Shown: positions 10,192-20,182, numbered from the stretch's first letter. The stretch is 60,634 bases of DNA from Deltaproteobacteria bacterium (GCA_026388545.1 JAPLJS010000044.1:1-60634); one strand, 5' to 3'. The notes: a model not told the origin generated them from the sequence alone. Made by a program: numbers and translations.

Positions 10192-11100
10192 ATGGAACTT
10201 GTAAAACCGGGAATCAACATCAACTTTGTAGGGAGGTTAAAATACGCCATTGCCTTCTCGGTAGTGCTCACCATTATATGTATTATATCCATCTTTTGGA
10301 AGGGACTGAATTACGGAATCGATTTTGCCGGCGGAACCCTGGTGCAGATCAAATTTCACAAAGCAACTTCCGCGGATGATATCCGGAAAGTCTTAACACA
10401 GATCGGCATTGACGACAGTGTCATCCAGACTTTTGGCGCCGACGAGGTAATAATCAGAACAGCAAAGTCTTCTACGGAAATTAAAGGCCTCTCCGGCAAG
10501 ATCGAGGATTCATTAAATGCCGCATACGGCAAAGATGCTTTTCAGGTACAGAGAGTCGAGGTGGTCGGCCCGAAGGTTGGAAAAGATTTAACGCAAAAGG
10601 CGATTCTGGCTGTCATTTTCTCATGGGTTGGCATGCTCATCTATATTGCTTTCCGGTTCGAACTTCGTCATGCCGTAGGCGGCATCGTGGGTGTAGTCCA
10701 CGATGTTATTGTTACCGTAGGAATTTTTTCCATTTTCAACATTGAGTTCACTCTGACCATTGTTGCCGCGCTCTTAACCATTATCGGCTACTCCATTCAT
10801 GACACCATCGTAGTTTTTGACCGGGTCAGAGAAAACGTAAGAAAAAATACGAAGAAAGATCTTCCCACCATCATGAACGAGAGTATCAATCAGACGTTAA
10901 GCCGGACAATCCTGACTTCATTTACGGTGGTCCTTGTTGTTGCCGTTTTGTTTTTCTTTGGCGGCGCTGTTATCCATGATTTTGCCTTTGCGCTTCTGGT
11001 AGGCGTGATCTTCGGTACCTATTCATCCGTTTTTATTGCGGCTCCCGTTGTTCTCGCGTGGGAAAACTATAAACCATCGACACTGAAAAAGAAGAAATAA
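10192..11100 (+). CDS. secF: protein translocase subunit SecF
   Basis: Partner of SecD. The 302-residue protein has the N-terminal helix, the GLNYGIDFAGGTLVQI motif and the SecF-type IGYSIHDTIVVFDRVREN block near residue 200. Hydrophobic segments account for six helices. It starts at an ATG with an AGGAG Shine-Dalgarno at 10181. The downstream DUF456 gene starts three bases after its stop. Confidence 0.97.
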   Translation: MELVKPGININFVGRLKYAIAFSVVLTIICIISIFWKGLNYGIDFAGGTLVQIKFHKATSADDIRKVLTQIGIDDSVIQTFGADEVIIRTAKSSTEIKGLSGKIEDSLNAAYGKDAFQVQRVEVVGPKVGKDLTQKAILAVIFSWVGMLIYIAFRFELRHAVGGIVGVVHDVIVTVGIFSIFNIEFTLTIVAALLTIIGYSIHDTIVVFDRVRENVRKNTKKDLPTIMNESINQTLSRTILTSFTVVLVVAVLFFFGGAVIHDFAFALLVGVIFGTYSSVFIAAPVVLAWENYKPSTLKKKK

Positions 11101-11103
11101 GTA

Positions 11104-11616
11104 GTGACCCCTCTCGAAACTGCAGGACTAACCATTTTCATTCTCGTATTGTTTGTGGGAATCTTCTCCACAATCTTTGGTATTCCCGGAACAGTCATAA
11201 TTCTGATCAATGTGACCCTTTACGCCTTGATCACCGGCTTTGATAGAATTGGCATAACGATTATAATTATCCTATTAATGATCTCTATCTTGGCAGAAGC
11301 TACGGATTTTGTACTTGGAATGTCGGGTGCGGCAAGATTTGAAATTTCTAAAAGAGGAATATGGGTTTCCCTTATCGGTGGTTTTGCCGGCGCCATGGTG
11401 ATGACCCCGGTCATTTTCGGTTTAGGAACTGTCGTGGGAACCTTTCTCGGCGGATTTACCGGTGTATTGAGTGTTGAGCTGCTCCGTCAAACAAAGTTAA
11501 GACCGGCGCTGAGGGCAGGCTATGGTGCTATCTTGAGAAGAGTTATCGGAATCCTCGTAAAAGGATTTTGCGCCCTTGTAATGATAATTATCACAATGAC
11601 GAATATATACTCATAA
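11104..11616 (+). CDS. DUF456 integral membrane protein
   Basis: A 170-residue membrane protein with the DUF456 layout: alternating hydrophobic helices with Gly-rich turns (FGIPGTVIILINVTLYAL, GAARFEISKRGIWVSLIGGFAGA, GTFLGGFTGVLSVELL). It starts at GTG (11104), three bases behind secF. Function is unknown. Its placement between secF and lepB may reflect an envelope role or only operon economy. Confidence 0.85.
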   Translation: MTPLETAGLTIFILVLFVGIFSTIFGIPGTVIILINVTLYALITGFDRIGITIIIILLMISILAEATDFVLGMSGAARFEISKRGIWVSLIGGFAGAMVMTPVIFGLGTVVGTFLGGFTGVLSVELLRQTKLRPALRAGYGAILRRVIGILVKGFCALVMIIITMTNIYS

Positions 11617-11626
11617 AGGCTGAATC

Positions 11627-12238
11627 ATGACCAAAACCAAATCCAAAGTGCAAGAATACGCGGAGGCAATAATCATTGCCATCCTGATTGCCCTTTTTAT
11701 AAGAACCTTCATAATCCAGGCATTTAAAATACCATCAGGATCGATGAAGCCGACATTTCAAATCGGAGATCATATACTGGTGAGTAAATTCATCTATGGT
11801 ATAAAAATACCTTTTATCAGAAAGACGCTCATTTCTATTAGTGAACCAAAAAGGGAAGATATTGTGGTGTTTATATACCCTGAAGACCGATCCAAGGATT
11901 TTATCAAAAGGGTCATCGGGGTAAGCGGCGATACCATAGAAATAAGAAACAAGAAGATTTACTTAAACGGCTTGCCAATGAACGATGCCCATGGTGTTTA
12001 TACCGACGATTTCATCATACCGGGTTCTATACAACCTCGCGATAACTTTGGGCCGATCACCGTTCGTCCCGGCTCCATTTTTGTGATGGGTGATAACAGA
12101 GACCAGAGTTATGACAGCAGATTCTGGGGTTTCGTTGACCTGAAAGATGTTATGGGGAAAGCTTTTATTATTTACTGGTCATGGGATAAGGAAAACCACA
12201 GTGTCAGGTGGAACAGATTTGGCCAAATTCCCCATTAA
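11627..12238 (+). CDS. lepB: signal peptidase I
   Basis: Removes signal peptides from exported proteins at the periplasmic face. The 203-residue protein has an N-terminal membrane anchor (about residues 12-32) followed by the catalytic Ser in PSGSMKPT (Ser39), the general-base Lys in DFIKRVIG (Lys94) and the box E motif GDNRDQSYDSRFWG. Length is typical of the compact form. It is last in the queA-lepB co-directional run and converges on the Nramp gene. Confidence 0.97.
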   Translation: MTKTKSKVQEYAEAIIIAILIALFIRTFIIQAFKIPSGSMKPTFQIGDHILVSKFIYGIKIPFIRKTLISISEPKREDIVVFIYPEDRSKDFIKRVIGVSGDTIEIRNKKIYLNGLPMNDAHGVYTDDFIIPGSIQPRDNFGPITVRPGSIFVMGDNRDQSYDSRFWGFVDLKDVMGKAFIIYWSWDKENHSVRWNRFGQIPH

Positions 12239-12369
12239 TCCAGTATCTCTATCAAATTTATTTTATTCCCCCGCTCCCCGCCTTCACGGGGATAGGCATT
12301 AAATGTTACATACAAGCAGAACGTCTGTCCTGCTGCTACCCCCTTAGCCCTGATCCTTGATATCCCGGC

Positions 12370-13650
12370 TTAAATCAGAGAAGAAACAACCATTGCACCT
12401 GAGATAAAAATGAGGATAAAAACGGTCAACCAGGCAATGGTGTTCATCACAGGTCCATTGGTGTATCTCCCCATAATCCGCCGGTCGTTGATAAGAATCA
12501 GCATAGCAATCAGAACAAAAGGAAGAAGTGTCCCATTGATTACCTGCGAATAGAACATGATAGAGATCAATGGTATGCCGGGAAGAAGGATAATGCCTGC
12601 CCCTAAAAATATCATGAGGAAATACATGCCGTAGAATTGCGGCGCCTCGGTAAATTTACGATCAAGGCTTGATTCCCAGCCGAAAGCCTCGCAGATGGTG
12701 TAAGCTGTGGAAAGCGGCAAGATTGAAGCAGCAAACAGTGATGCATTCAGCAATCCAAAGGCAAACAGCAACGAGCAATATTTCCCTGCTAACGGCTCTA
12801 AAGCGAGCGCCGCATCCTTGGCTGTCTCTATTTTTATCCCGTTTTGGAAGAGGGTGACAGCACAAAGCATGATGATAAAAAAGGCAACGATGTTAACGGT
12901 GAAAGAGCCAAAGATCACATCCAGCCTGGTGTAATTGTAGTCGTCCGTCTTCAGTCCCTTGTCAACAATGGATGACTGGAGATAGAATTGCATCCACGGG
13001 GCAATGGTTGTCCCGATAATCGCTATAACCATGGTAAGAAAACGGGGATCAAAGCTAACAGTGGGCGTAACAAACGCCGACCCGATGGCGCTCCAGTCGG
13101 GCTTGCCCATAAAGCCGGAAACAATGTAGGATAGATAAAAAAGACAGGCAAAAAGAAACGCTTTCTCCACGGTTTTATATGTCCCCTTGACCACCAGCCA
13201 CCAGACAAATATGGCGCTCATGGGTACCGAGATGTATTTACTGACTCCGAATATTTCCATACTTGCCGCCACACCGGCAAATTCTGACCAAGTATTCCCC
13301 AGATTCGCAAGGAATAACAAAATCATCAAATAGAAAGTTACTTTAGCGCCAAAACGCTCACGAATAAGGTCGGATAGGCCCTTACCGGAAACCACCCCCA
13401 TACGGGCACACATTTCCTGGATAATAATAAGCACCAGTGTAATAGGGATCAGGGTCCAGAGAAGGGACAGGCCAAATTCAGCACCTGCTAAAGAATAGGT
13501 GGTAATCCCACCCGCGTCATTATCAACGTTGGAAGTGATGATCCCCGGGCCGAGAAGGGCGAAGAAAATGCCAAGAGACCTCCAGGTTCTTCTGGGGAAA
13601 ATGTTTTGAAGCATAGACCGGAACGATGTTTTTGAAGCACTGCTAACCAT
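12370..13650 (-). CDS. atypical Nramp-family divalent metal transporter
   Basis: A 426-residue multi-spanning protein with Nramp-family sequence throughout (GPGIITS near residue 34; IIQEMCARMGVVSGKGL after helix 2; the LQSSIVDKG region near residue 224). The metal-binding motifs differ from classical MntH: the helix 1 DPGN is DAGG (Asp45, Gly48), preceded by a second Asp43, and the helix 6 MPH is APW (Ala217-Pro-Trp219). Loss of the helix 6 Met is a known feature of Nramp-related magnesium transporters, so Mg2+ or another hard cation is more likely than Mn2+/Fe2+. This is inference. It lies 31 bases downstream of a soluble MgtE-like protein gene on the same strand, very probably one operon. 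Confidence 0.88.
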   Translation of the reverse strand: MVSSASKTSFRSMLQNIFPRRTWRSLGIFFALLGPGIITSNVDNDAGGITTYSLAGAEFGLSLLWTLIPITLVLIIIQEMCARMGVVSGKGLSDLIRERFGAKVTFYLMILLFLANLGNTWSEFAGVAASMEIFGVSKYISVPMSAIFVWWLVVKGTYKTVEKAFLFACLFYLSYIVSGFMGKPDWSAIGSAFVTPTVSFDPRFLTMVIAIIGTTIAPWMQFYLQSSIVDKGLKTDDYNYTRLDVIFGSFTVNIVAFFIIMLCAVTLFQNGIKIETAKDAALALEPLAGKYCSLLFAFGLLNASLFAASILPLSTAYTICEAFGWESSLDRKFTEAPQFYGMYFLMIFLGAGIILLPGIPLISIMFYSQVINGTLLPFVLIAMLILINDRRIMGRYTNGPVMNTIAWLTVFILIFISGAMVVSSLI

Positions 13651-13681
13651 GATTTTCTATCACCATCTTCGTCCATAGCCA

Positions 13682-14941
13682 TTATTTTCCCAGATGGGGA
13701 GCAACCACATCTAAAAGGTTTTTAAAGATGATTACCCCTTTAATTACGTTCGTTTCATCCACAACCGGTATGGCCATGATGCCATACTTGGCAAAATGCT
13801 CGGCAATTTCTTCTTTTTCCTCATCCAGAGACACGGAAACGACCCTTGTATCCATCAACTCAGAAAGCGCCGTCTCAGGCGAGGCTACCAAGAGCTCCCG
13901 CAGACTGAGCATACCTAGGAGGTGTTCATACTCATCAACCACATACAGGTAATAGATAAAATCCATATCCTCAGCTTCCTTGCGAATATGCTCCAGGGCT
14001 TCACCAGCGGTTTCCGACGGAGTGAAACACAAGAAAGAAGTGGTCATAAGGCCCCCGGCTTTTTCTTCCGGGTGAGACAGCAGTTCCTTGACATCTTCTG
14101 CAATATCTTTCTCCATTTCCATGAGGATATCCTCAGCCTTATCTTTAGGAAGATCTCCCAATAGATCCGCTGCCTCACTCAGAGACATTTCTTCTATGAT
14201 ATCAGAAGCTTTCGATACTTCCATATCTTCAATTAAACTAACTTGAATTTCCGGATCCGTTTCTTCAAGGGTTTCGGCGGCTGTCTCAACGTCCAGGGCT
14301 TGAAAAACGGCAGTTCTTTTATGAATATCGAGTTCCTCTATTATATCAGCAAGATCAGCAGGATGTAACTGGGATAATCGATTCTGAGAGATCTTAAGGC
14401 GCAGGAGGTCGGGAGAAGAAAGCGGCTGGACGAATTTCCAGGAAATAAACTGATCAGCAGGAACATAATCAAAAAATCCGCGTGAAAAAATATCCATAGT
14501 CTTTTCCAGACCCACACGCCGCATCAAGCCGCGAAAACCAACATCTACGTGCACTAAGTGAAGATATCCGCGCGCTTTCAGAAATTGAAGATCATTCACC
14601 CTGCGAACTTTTGCCCCATCGGTATCGACAATCTGCTTGTCCAACAGCGTATCCTTAAGCAAGCGTTCCCCATCACGAAGAACGGGTTCCGCAATATACT
14701 CTAAAGACTGAGGATCGGCAACAAATTTACCCCCCATCTCAGTAACACCTTGCCACGGCAGAGAGGCAAGCTTTTTCCTGTCGCCTTTCAAAAGTATATG
14801 CGTGATGATCGGATACGGTTCGGTCAGGCCGGCGATTACGTCAATGATCTTTCCCAGTGGCCTGCCTCTATCATCAGAAACATTTTTACCCAGGATACGG
14901 CTTAAAAATAAAAAAACCTGTGGTTCTGAATTCACTACCAT
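13682..14941 (-). CDS. PRC-barrel / MgtE N-domain / tandem CBS protein without transporter domain
   Basis: A 419-residue soluble protein. Residues about 10-160 look like two PRC-barrel-type modules (GRPLGKIIDVIAGL and the DGAKVRRVNDLQFL segment). Residues about 190-295 are an MgtE N-terminal superhelical domain (HPADLADIIEELD, ADLLGDLPKDKAEDIL). Residues about 300-415 are two CBS domains (EKAGGLMTTSFLCF, LSELMDTRVVSV). In MgtE this cytosolic part senses Mg2+ and gates the channel, but here the protein ends after the CBS pair with no membrane helices. A good GGAGGT Shine-Dalgarno precedes the ATG at 14941. Directly upstream of the Nramp-like gene, it is plausibly its cytosolic Mg2+-responsive regulator. 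Confidence 0.88.
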   Translation of the reverse strand: MVVNSEPQVFLFLSRILGKNVSDDRGRPLGKIIDVIAGLTEPYPIITHILLKGDRKKLASLPWQGVTEMGGKFVADPQSLEYIAEPVLRDGERLLKDTLLDKQIVDTDGAKVRRVNDLQFLKARGYLHLVHVDVGFRGLMRRVGLEKTMDIFSRGFFDYVPADQFISWKFVQPLSSPDLLRLKISQNRLSQLHPADLADIIEELDIHKRTAVFQALDVETAAETLEETDPEIQVSLIEDMEVSKASDIIEEMSLSEAADLLGDLPKDKAEDILMEMEKDIAEDVKELLSHPEEKAGGLMTTSFLCFTPSETAGEALEHIRKEAEDMDFIYYLYVVDEYEHLLGMLSLRELLVASPETALSELMDTRVVSVSLDEEKEEIAEHFAKYGIMAIPVVDETNVIKGVIIFKNLLDVVAPHLGK

Positions 14942-15071
14942 ACTTACGTACCTCCAGGCAGATTTGCTATAGCATTATTGAAAATATTAAAAAAGCTTTT
15001 TTTATCTCAATCGATGTGCTATAAATTAGCATAATAGAGCGGTAAAAAAGGTGATATAGAAACGTAGGATT

Positions 15072-15171
15072 GAGCCTTTTAATTTAATCCTGAGAGATTG
15101 AAAAAGGATATGAAATTAAGACATTTTTCAGCTTTTTAAAGCCTTCTCATCCAGTGGGAAGGCTTTTTTTA
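15072..15171 (+). promoter_or_regulatory. candidate PyrR-dependent transcription attenuator
   Basis: The leader of pyrR contains a stem-loop with paired TTAATTT/AAATTAA (15079-15085 with 15113-15119) and ATCC/GGAT (15087-15090 with 15106-15109) around the loop TGAGAGATTG. This resembles the PyrR binding loop consensus (CC-N-GNGAG). It is followed by an intrinsic terminator, AAAGCCTTC/GAAGGCTTT (15138-15146 with 15158-15166) and a T run to 15170, just ahead of the pyrR start. Together these form the expected binding loop plus terminator of a UMP-responsive attenuator. Confidence 0.65.
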
Positions 15172-15194
15172 TAATTACGGATGTGCAGAGGTGA

Positions 15195-15746
<552 letters not shown>

Positions 15747-15748
15747 GT

Positions 15749-15840
15749 AAGGTGCAAGGTGCAAGGTGCAAGGTTAGAGTTTCCTTGTTCCTTGAACCTC
15801 GAATCCTTTTTGCAACTTAATTGGAGAAGAACCAAATAAT
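15749..15840. repeat. dispersed intergenic repeat, copy 1
   Basis: Begins with three tandem AAGGTGC units (15749-15773), continues with CCTTGTTCCTTGAACCT, and ends in a block (15797-15840, starting CCTCGAATCC) almost identical to 37509-37553. The CCTTGTTCCTTGAACCT segment here is the reverse complement of AGGTTCAAGGAACAAGG at the left of the second copy, so the two define one palindromic repeat family. No coding potential. Confidence 0.7.
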
Positions 15841-15877
15841 ATATTCGCTATCTTAATGATTTGTTTGAGGTTCCGAT

Positions 15878-16801
15878 ATGAAGTTAACAAAAAAAGATAT
15901 TCTTGGCATAAAGGACCTATCTGTTGATGAAATTAATCTCATTTTGGATACGGCAGTGTCCTTCATCGAAGTCTCTACAAGGGAAATTAAAAAGGTGCCA
16001 ACCCTGAGAGGGAAAACAGTCGTCAATCTGTTTTTCGAGGCCAGTACAAGGACCAGAACATCTTTTGAAATTGCCGGGAAAAGACTAAGCGCCGATACCA
16101 TTAATATCTCCGCATCAACAAGCAGTGTCGTAAAAGGTGAAACTCTCATTGACACTGCTCGAAACTTAGAGGCCATGAATCCGGATGCCATAGTTATCAG
16201 GCATAGTGCAGCCGGGGCTCCCCATATTCTCGCCAGGATGGTGAAGCAGTCCATTATCAATGCCGGCGATGGAGCCCATGAACACCCAACCCAGGCCTTA
16301 CTGGACATGATGACCATACGAGAAAAGAAAGGGAAGGTTTCGGGTCTCAGGGTGGCAATTGTCGGCGATATCGCACATAGCCGGGTAGCCCGTTCCAACA
16401 TATACGGCCTTACAAAGATGGGAGCCCACGTTATTGTGGCCGGACCGGCAATGATGATTCCTCGAAACATTGAACGCATGGGAGTGACCGTTCATAACAA
16501 TCTGGAAGAAGCGATCAGGGATGTAGATATCATTATGATGCTCAGAATTCAGCTGGAACGACAGCAGCAGAAAACATTTCCATCGCTCCGTGAGTATTCC
16601 AACTATTTCTGTCTCAACAGATACAATATAAAGCTGGCAAAGGAGGACGTCCTGGTTATGCATCCGGGACCGATCAACAGGGGCATTGAAATCACTTCGG
16701 ATATCGCCGATGGTCCTTATTCTGTAATACTTGACCAGGTGACAAACGGCGTTGCTGTAAGAATGGCACTGCTCTATCTGTTGATAGGAGGCAAATCATG
16801 A
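15878..16801 (+). CDS. pyrB: aspartate carbamoyltransferase catalytic subunit
   Basis: Condenses carbamoyl phosphate with aspartate in pyrimidine synthesis. The 307-residue protein shows the carbamoyl-phosphate site [12 protein letters not shown] near residue 54, HPTQALLDM near residue 136 and the MHPGPINRG motif near residue 266. No pyrI regulatory gene follows, consistent with the PyrR-type, PyrB-only arrangement. Its stop codon lies inside a 17-base sequence repeated exactly before pyrC (16955-16971). Confidence 0.96.
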   Translation: MKLTKKDILGIKDLSVDEINLILDTAVSFIEVSTREIKKVPTLRGKTVVNLFFEASTRTRTSFEIAGKRLSADTINISASTSSVVKGETLIDTARNLEAMNPDAIVIRHSAAGAPHILARMVKQSIINAGDGAHEHPTQALLDMMTIREKKGKVSGLRVAIVGDIAHSRVARSNIYGLTKMGAHVIVAGPAMMIPRNIERMGVTVHNNLEEAIRDVDIIMMLRIQLERQQQKTFPSLREYSNYFCLNRYNIKLAKEDVLVMHPGPINRGIEITSDIADGPYSVILDQVTNGVAVRMALLYLLIGGKS

Positions 16802-16971
16802 CGGCATCGTCAAAAGTCCATATACTGCGTTCCGCTTCATCATCCTTCGTCATTACGGCATACATCCCAGTATGCCTCATTCCTCAGGATTCGCGAGCCT
16901 TGCCTATGGACTTTTTACTTCGCCGTCTATCATACAATCGATTTTTCAGCTTTTTAGGAGGCAAATCATGA
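16785..16971. mobile_element. MITE-like palindromic insertion between pyrB and pyrC
   Basis: A 17-base exact direct repeat (starting TAGGAGGCAAATC; 16785-16801 and 16955-16971) brackets about 153 bases of noncoding DNA. Inside, GACGGCATCGTCAAAAGTCC (16800-16819) and GGACTTTTTACTTCGCCGTC (16911-16930) are imperfect inverted repeats. The direct repeat includes the pyrC Shine-Dalgarno and an ATGA that would once have overlapped the pyrB stop with the pyrC start. There is no transposase. This fits insertion of a small non-autonomous element, though the asymmetrical right flank (16931-16954) is unexplained. Confidence 0.6.
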
Positions 16972-18275
16972 AATTACTGCTTTCGGGTGGAAGGATTGTT
17001 GACCCTTCCCAGGATCTGGATGAACAGATGGACATCCTGATTGAAAAAGGAAAAATCGCCGCGATCGGGGGAAATATACAAAAAACCGGAACTAATTCCC
17101 GGAAATCAACAGCCGAAGAAATCAATGTCATTGACGTCAGGGGTATGATTGTGGTGCCGGGACTCATCGATATGCATACCCACCTGCGCGAACCGGGGTT
17201 TGAATATAGAGAAACAATCCAGACGGGGGGCGAAGCCGGTGCAGCCGGTGGATTTACGTCGATAGCCTGTATGCCCAATACGAATCCGGTCAATGACACT
17301 CGATCGGTAACGGAGTACATAAAGAGAAAGGCTGCTGCCAGTAATCTTGTTAACGTATACCCCGTTGCAGCTATTAGTATGGGATCGGAAGGGGCCGCTC
17401 TTACGGAATTCAGGGATTTAAAAGATGCCGGCGCCGTTGCATTCTCAGATGATGGAAAACCGGTCATAAACAGCGCTCTCATGAGAAGGGCTCTCGAATA
17501 TGCATCTTCCCTCGATATACCGATAATATCGCACTGCGAGGACATCCACCTGTCGGCAGGGAGTTCAATGAATGAAGGATTTGTAGCCACAGAACTCGGT
17601 CTTCAGGGAATTCCCAATATAGCGGAAGACATAATCATTGCGAGGGATATCATTATCGCTGATTATACCGGAGCAAACCTTCACATCGCCCACGTGAGCA
17701 CCGCGGGAGCCGTCAGACTGATCAGAGATGCCAAAGAGAGGGACATCAGGGTAACTGCGGAAACAGCTCCCCATTACTTTACTCTTACCGACGAGGCATT
17801 GAGGCAATTCGACACGAACGCGAAAGTCAACCCCCCTCTCCGCACAGAAGAGGATGTCAATGCTGTAAAAGAGGGACTTAAGGATGGAACCATTGATGCG
17901 ATCGCAAGCGATCACGCTCCGCATGCCTCAACAGATAAGGAAGTAGAATTTGAATACGCAACATTTGGTATTACAGGATTAGAAACCTCACTTGCTCTTA
18001 GCCTGAGACTTGTTGACGACGGCATCCTCACACTGAACCAGTTGATCTTCATGATGAGCAAAAATCCTGCCAAGATACTTAATATTCCCAAGGGAACTCT
18101 GAAAATAGGTGCCGATGCCGATATCACGGTGATTGATCGTGATAAGAACTGGATAGTTGATCGCAGCAGACTGCGTTCAAAAGGAAAAAACACACCCTTT
18201 CATGGATGGACAATGAAAGGAAAAGCCGTAATGACAATTATGGGTGGAAAAATAACCTATCAGGAATTACCATGA
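16968..18275 (+). CDS. pyrC: dihydroorotase
   Basis: Cyclises N-carbamoyl-aspartate to dihydroorotate. The 435-residue protein is the longer class I type: the metal motif DMHTHLREPGFEYRE is near residue 70, followed by the GGFTSIACMPNTNP, SHCED, HIAHVSTAGAV and DAIASDHAPH motifs carrying the remaining metal ligands. An open frame extends upstream to 16872, but AGGAGG lies just before the ATG at 16968 and the added residues come from the inserted palindromic element, so 16968 is the start. Its stop overlaps the recO start (ATGA). Confidence 0.95.
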   Translation: MKLLLSGGRIVDPSQDLDEQMDILIEKGKIAAIGGNIQKTGTNSRKSTAEEINVIDVRGMIVVPGLIDMHTHLREPGFEYRETIQTGGEAGAAGGFTSIACMPNTNPVNDTRSVTEYIKRKAAASNLVNVYPVAAISMGSEGAALTEFRDLKDAGAVAFSDDGKPVINSALMRRALEYASSLDIPIISHCEDIHLSAGSSMNEGFVATELGLQGIPNIAEDIIIARDIIIADYTGANLHIAHVSTAGAVRLIRDAKERDIRVTAETAPHYFTLTDEALRQFDTNAKVNPPLRTEEDVNAVKEGLKDGTIDAIASDHAPHASTDKEVEFEYATFGITGLETSLALSLRLVDDGILTLNQLIFMMSKNPAKILNIPKGTLKIGADADITVIDRDKNWIVDRSRLRSKGKNTPFHGWTMKGKAVMTIMGGKITYQELP

Positions 18276-19045
18276 ACACGCGGGTGGTACATAAGAGTCC
18301 GGCGATTGTCCTCCACGGCCTCGATTACGGAGAATCAGACCGGATTGTAACCTTTTATACCCACGATTTCGGTAAGATCAAGGGAATCGCAAAGGGCGCC
18401 CGGCGAAGCAGAAAAAGATTTTCCAATGCCCTTGAACCCTTTTCATACGGTAACATCATTTTTTCTAAAAAGGGACGCGGAACATTGGCTTTGATTGAAG
18501 GTATTGACATCATCAACCACCATGCAAAAATCAGGGAAGATCTCGGAAACACACTGATATCCTCGTATCTCATAGAATTAATTGATAAATTTACGCTGGA
18601 AGGCAAAAAAAATGCTAATTTATTTCAATTACTGCAAAGCTTCCTTGGACTCATTGATGCCGGTCGCCCGTCAGAGGCTTTAATCCGTTTTTTTGAAATG
18701 CGTCTCCTCAAACTTACAGGATATGAACCGGTATTAGACCAGTGCATGATCTGCAGGAAGCCTGTTAGTGAAAAAGTAACCTACTATTTTATCACAAGTG
18801 ATGGAGGCCTGAGATGCAATACGTGCTACCAGAATAACTCCCGTTCCCTTAACGTTTCTCTCGGAACCATTAAAACTCTCCTGCTGGGAAAAGAGATAGA
18901 TATTGAAAGAATCAAGATGGTTACCCTATCAGAGATGATGGCTAAGGAAAGCAGGGACATCCTCGTCGGCTTCATTCACCATCTCTTAGGGAAGGAATTA
19001 AAATCCCTCCACGTTCTCAACGAAATCCATAAAATGGGGATCTGA
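18272..19045 (+). CDS. recO: DNA repair protein RecO
   Basis: Mediates RecA loading and strand annealing in the RecFOR pathway. About 257 residues: an N-terminal OB fold beginning NTRVVHKSPAIVLHGLDYGES with GKIKGIAKGARRSRKRF, a helical domain and a C-terminal zinc site CMICRK...RCNTC. The in-frame extension to 18206 is rejected because the ATG at 18272 overlaps the pyrC stop in an ATGA and gives the normal RecO N terminus. It is translationally coupled to pyrC. Confidence 0.93.
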   Translation: MNTRVVHKSPAIVLHGLDYGESDRIVTFYTHDFGKIKGIAKGARRSRKRFSNALEPFSYGNIIFSKKGRGTLALIEGIDIINHHAKIREDLGNTLISSYLIELIDKFTLEGKKNANLFQLLQSFLGLIDAGRPSEALIRFFEMRLLKLTGYEPVLDQCMICRKPVSEKVTYYFITSDGGLRCNTCYQNNSRSLNVSLGTIKTLLLGKEIDIERIKMVTLSEMMAKESRDILVGFIHHLLGKELKSLHVLNEIHKMGI

Positions 19046-19074
19046 TCTTCATAGTAACGGTACCAAGTTTCATA

Positions 19075-19103
19075 TTGACACAGGTTTTTCCCCGTGTTAT
19101 GTA
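19075..19103 (+). promoter_or_regulatory. candidate sigma70 promoter for glyQ-glyS
   Basis: TTGACA (19075-19080), a 17-base spacer, then TATGTA (19098-19103) preceded by TG in the extended -10 position. A CCCGCC/GGCGGG hairpin (about 19148-19162) sits between it and the GTG start of glyQ. Confidence 0.45.
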
Positions 19104-19182
19104 CTGCTGTTAAATACCTATAAAAATCAAAGCAGAACCCCTTATCTCCCGCCTATGGCGGGTGATAACTTAGGAGGATACG

Positions 19183-20076
19183 GTGAACTTTCAGGAATTG
19201 ATATTCGCCCTCGATAAGTACTGGGCGGACTATGGATGCGTCATTCAACAACCTTACGACCTTGAGGTAGGAGCCGGTACCTTCAACCCCGCAACGTTTC
19301 TTCGGGCGCTTGGTCCCGAACCGTGGAACGTTGCGTATGTTGAACCTTCCCGAAGACCCACCGACGGAAGATATGGAGAGAATCCAAACAGGTTGCAGCA
19401 TTACTATCAGTATCAGGTAATACTGAAGCCCTCCCCCCTCGATATACAAGATCTCTACCTCAACTCTTTGAGGAGTTTCGGCATAGACCCCCTCGATCAT
19501 GATATACGCTTTGTTGAAGATGACTGGGAATCTCCCACACTGGGCGCCTGGGGGCTCGGATGGGAGGTCTGGCTCGATGGTATGGAAATAACGCAGTTTA
19601 CATACTTCCAGCAGTGCGGCGGCATCGACCTTCACCCCGTAAGCGGTGAACTGACGTATGGCATCGAGCGCATCGCCATGTACATACAAGAGATAGACAA
19701 TGTATACGACCTTAAATGGAATGACCAGGTCACTTACGGGGATGTGCACCACCATGGCGAGGTAGAATGGTCCTTCTACAATTTCCAACACGCAGACGTT
19801 GAGATGCTCAGAAAATTTTTTGACATGTGCGAGGCCGAATCCATCAGGATGGCCGAAAAGGAACTGGTTCTGCCCACATATGACTACTGCCTCAAATGTT
19901 CCCATTTATTCAACCTCCTGAATGCCCGGGGTGCAATAAGTGTAGCCGAACGAACAAGCTACATAGGCAGAGTGAGAAACCTGGCCAAGCTAAGCGCCGA
20001 AGGTTATCTCAAACAGCGGGAAAAGATGGGATACCCCTTGATGGGAAAGATGAAAAAACAACTAGATCACAGATAA
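19183..20076 (+). CDS. glyQ: glycyl-tRNA synthetase alpha subunit
   Basis: Catalytic subunit of the bacterial alpha2beta2 glycyl-tRNA synthetase. The 297-residue protein begins [18 protein letters not shown] and carries the class II motifs [34 protein letters not shown] and the [12 protein letters not shown] segment, all diagnostic of GlyQ. It starts at a GTG (19183) with a GGAGG Shine-Dalgarno. glyS follows after about 106 bases. Confidence 0.97.
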   Translation: MNFQELIFALDKYWADYGCVIQQPYDLEVGAGTFNPATFLRALGPEPWNVAYVEPSRRPTDGRYGENPNRLQHYYQYQVILKPSPLDIQDLYLNSLRSFGIDPLDHDIRFVEDDWESPTLGAWGLGWEVWLDGMEITQFTYFQQCGGIDLHPVSGELTYGIERIAMYIQEIDNVYDLKWNDQVTYGDVHHHGEVEWSFYNFQHADVEMLRKFFDMCEAESIRMAEKELVLPTYDYCLKCSHLFNLLNARGAISVAERTSYIGRVRNLAKLSAEGYLKQREKMGYPLMGKMKKQLDHR

Positions 20077-20182
20077 TAAATTATAAAGTCCTGAAAGATA
20101 CCAAAAATAAATTCCAAATACTTATAAGCACTTAGAGTGTAGATTTTTGAAATTATGATTCGATTAAAACTGGAGATGATTG

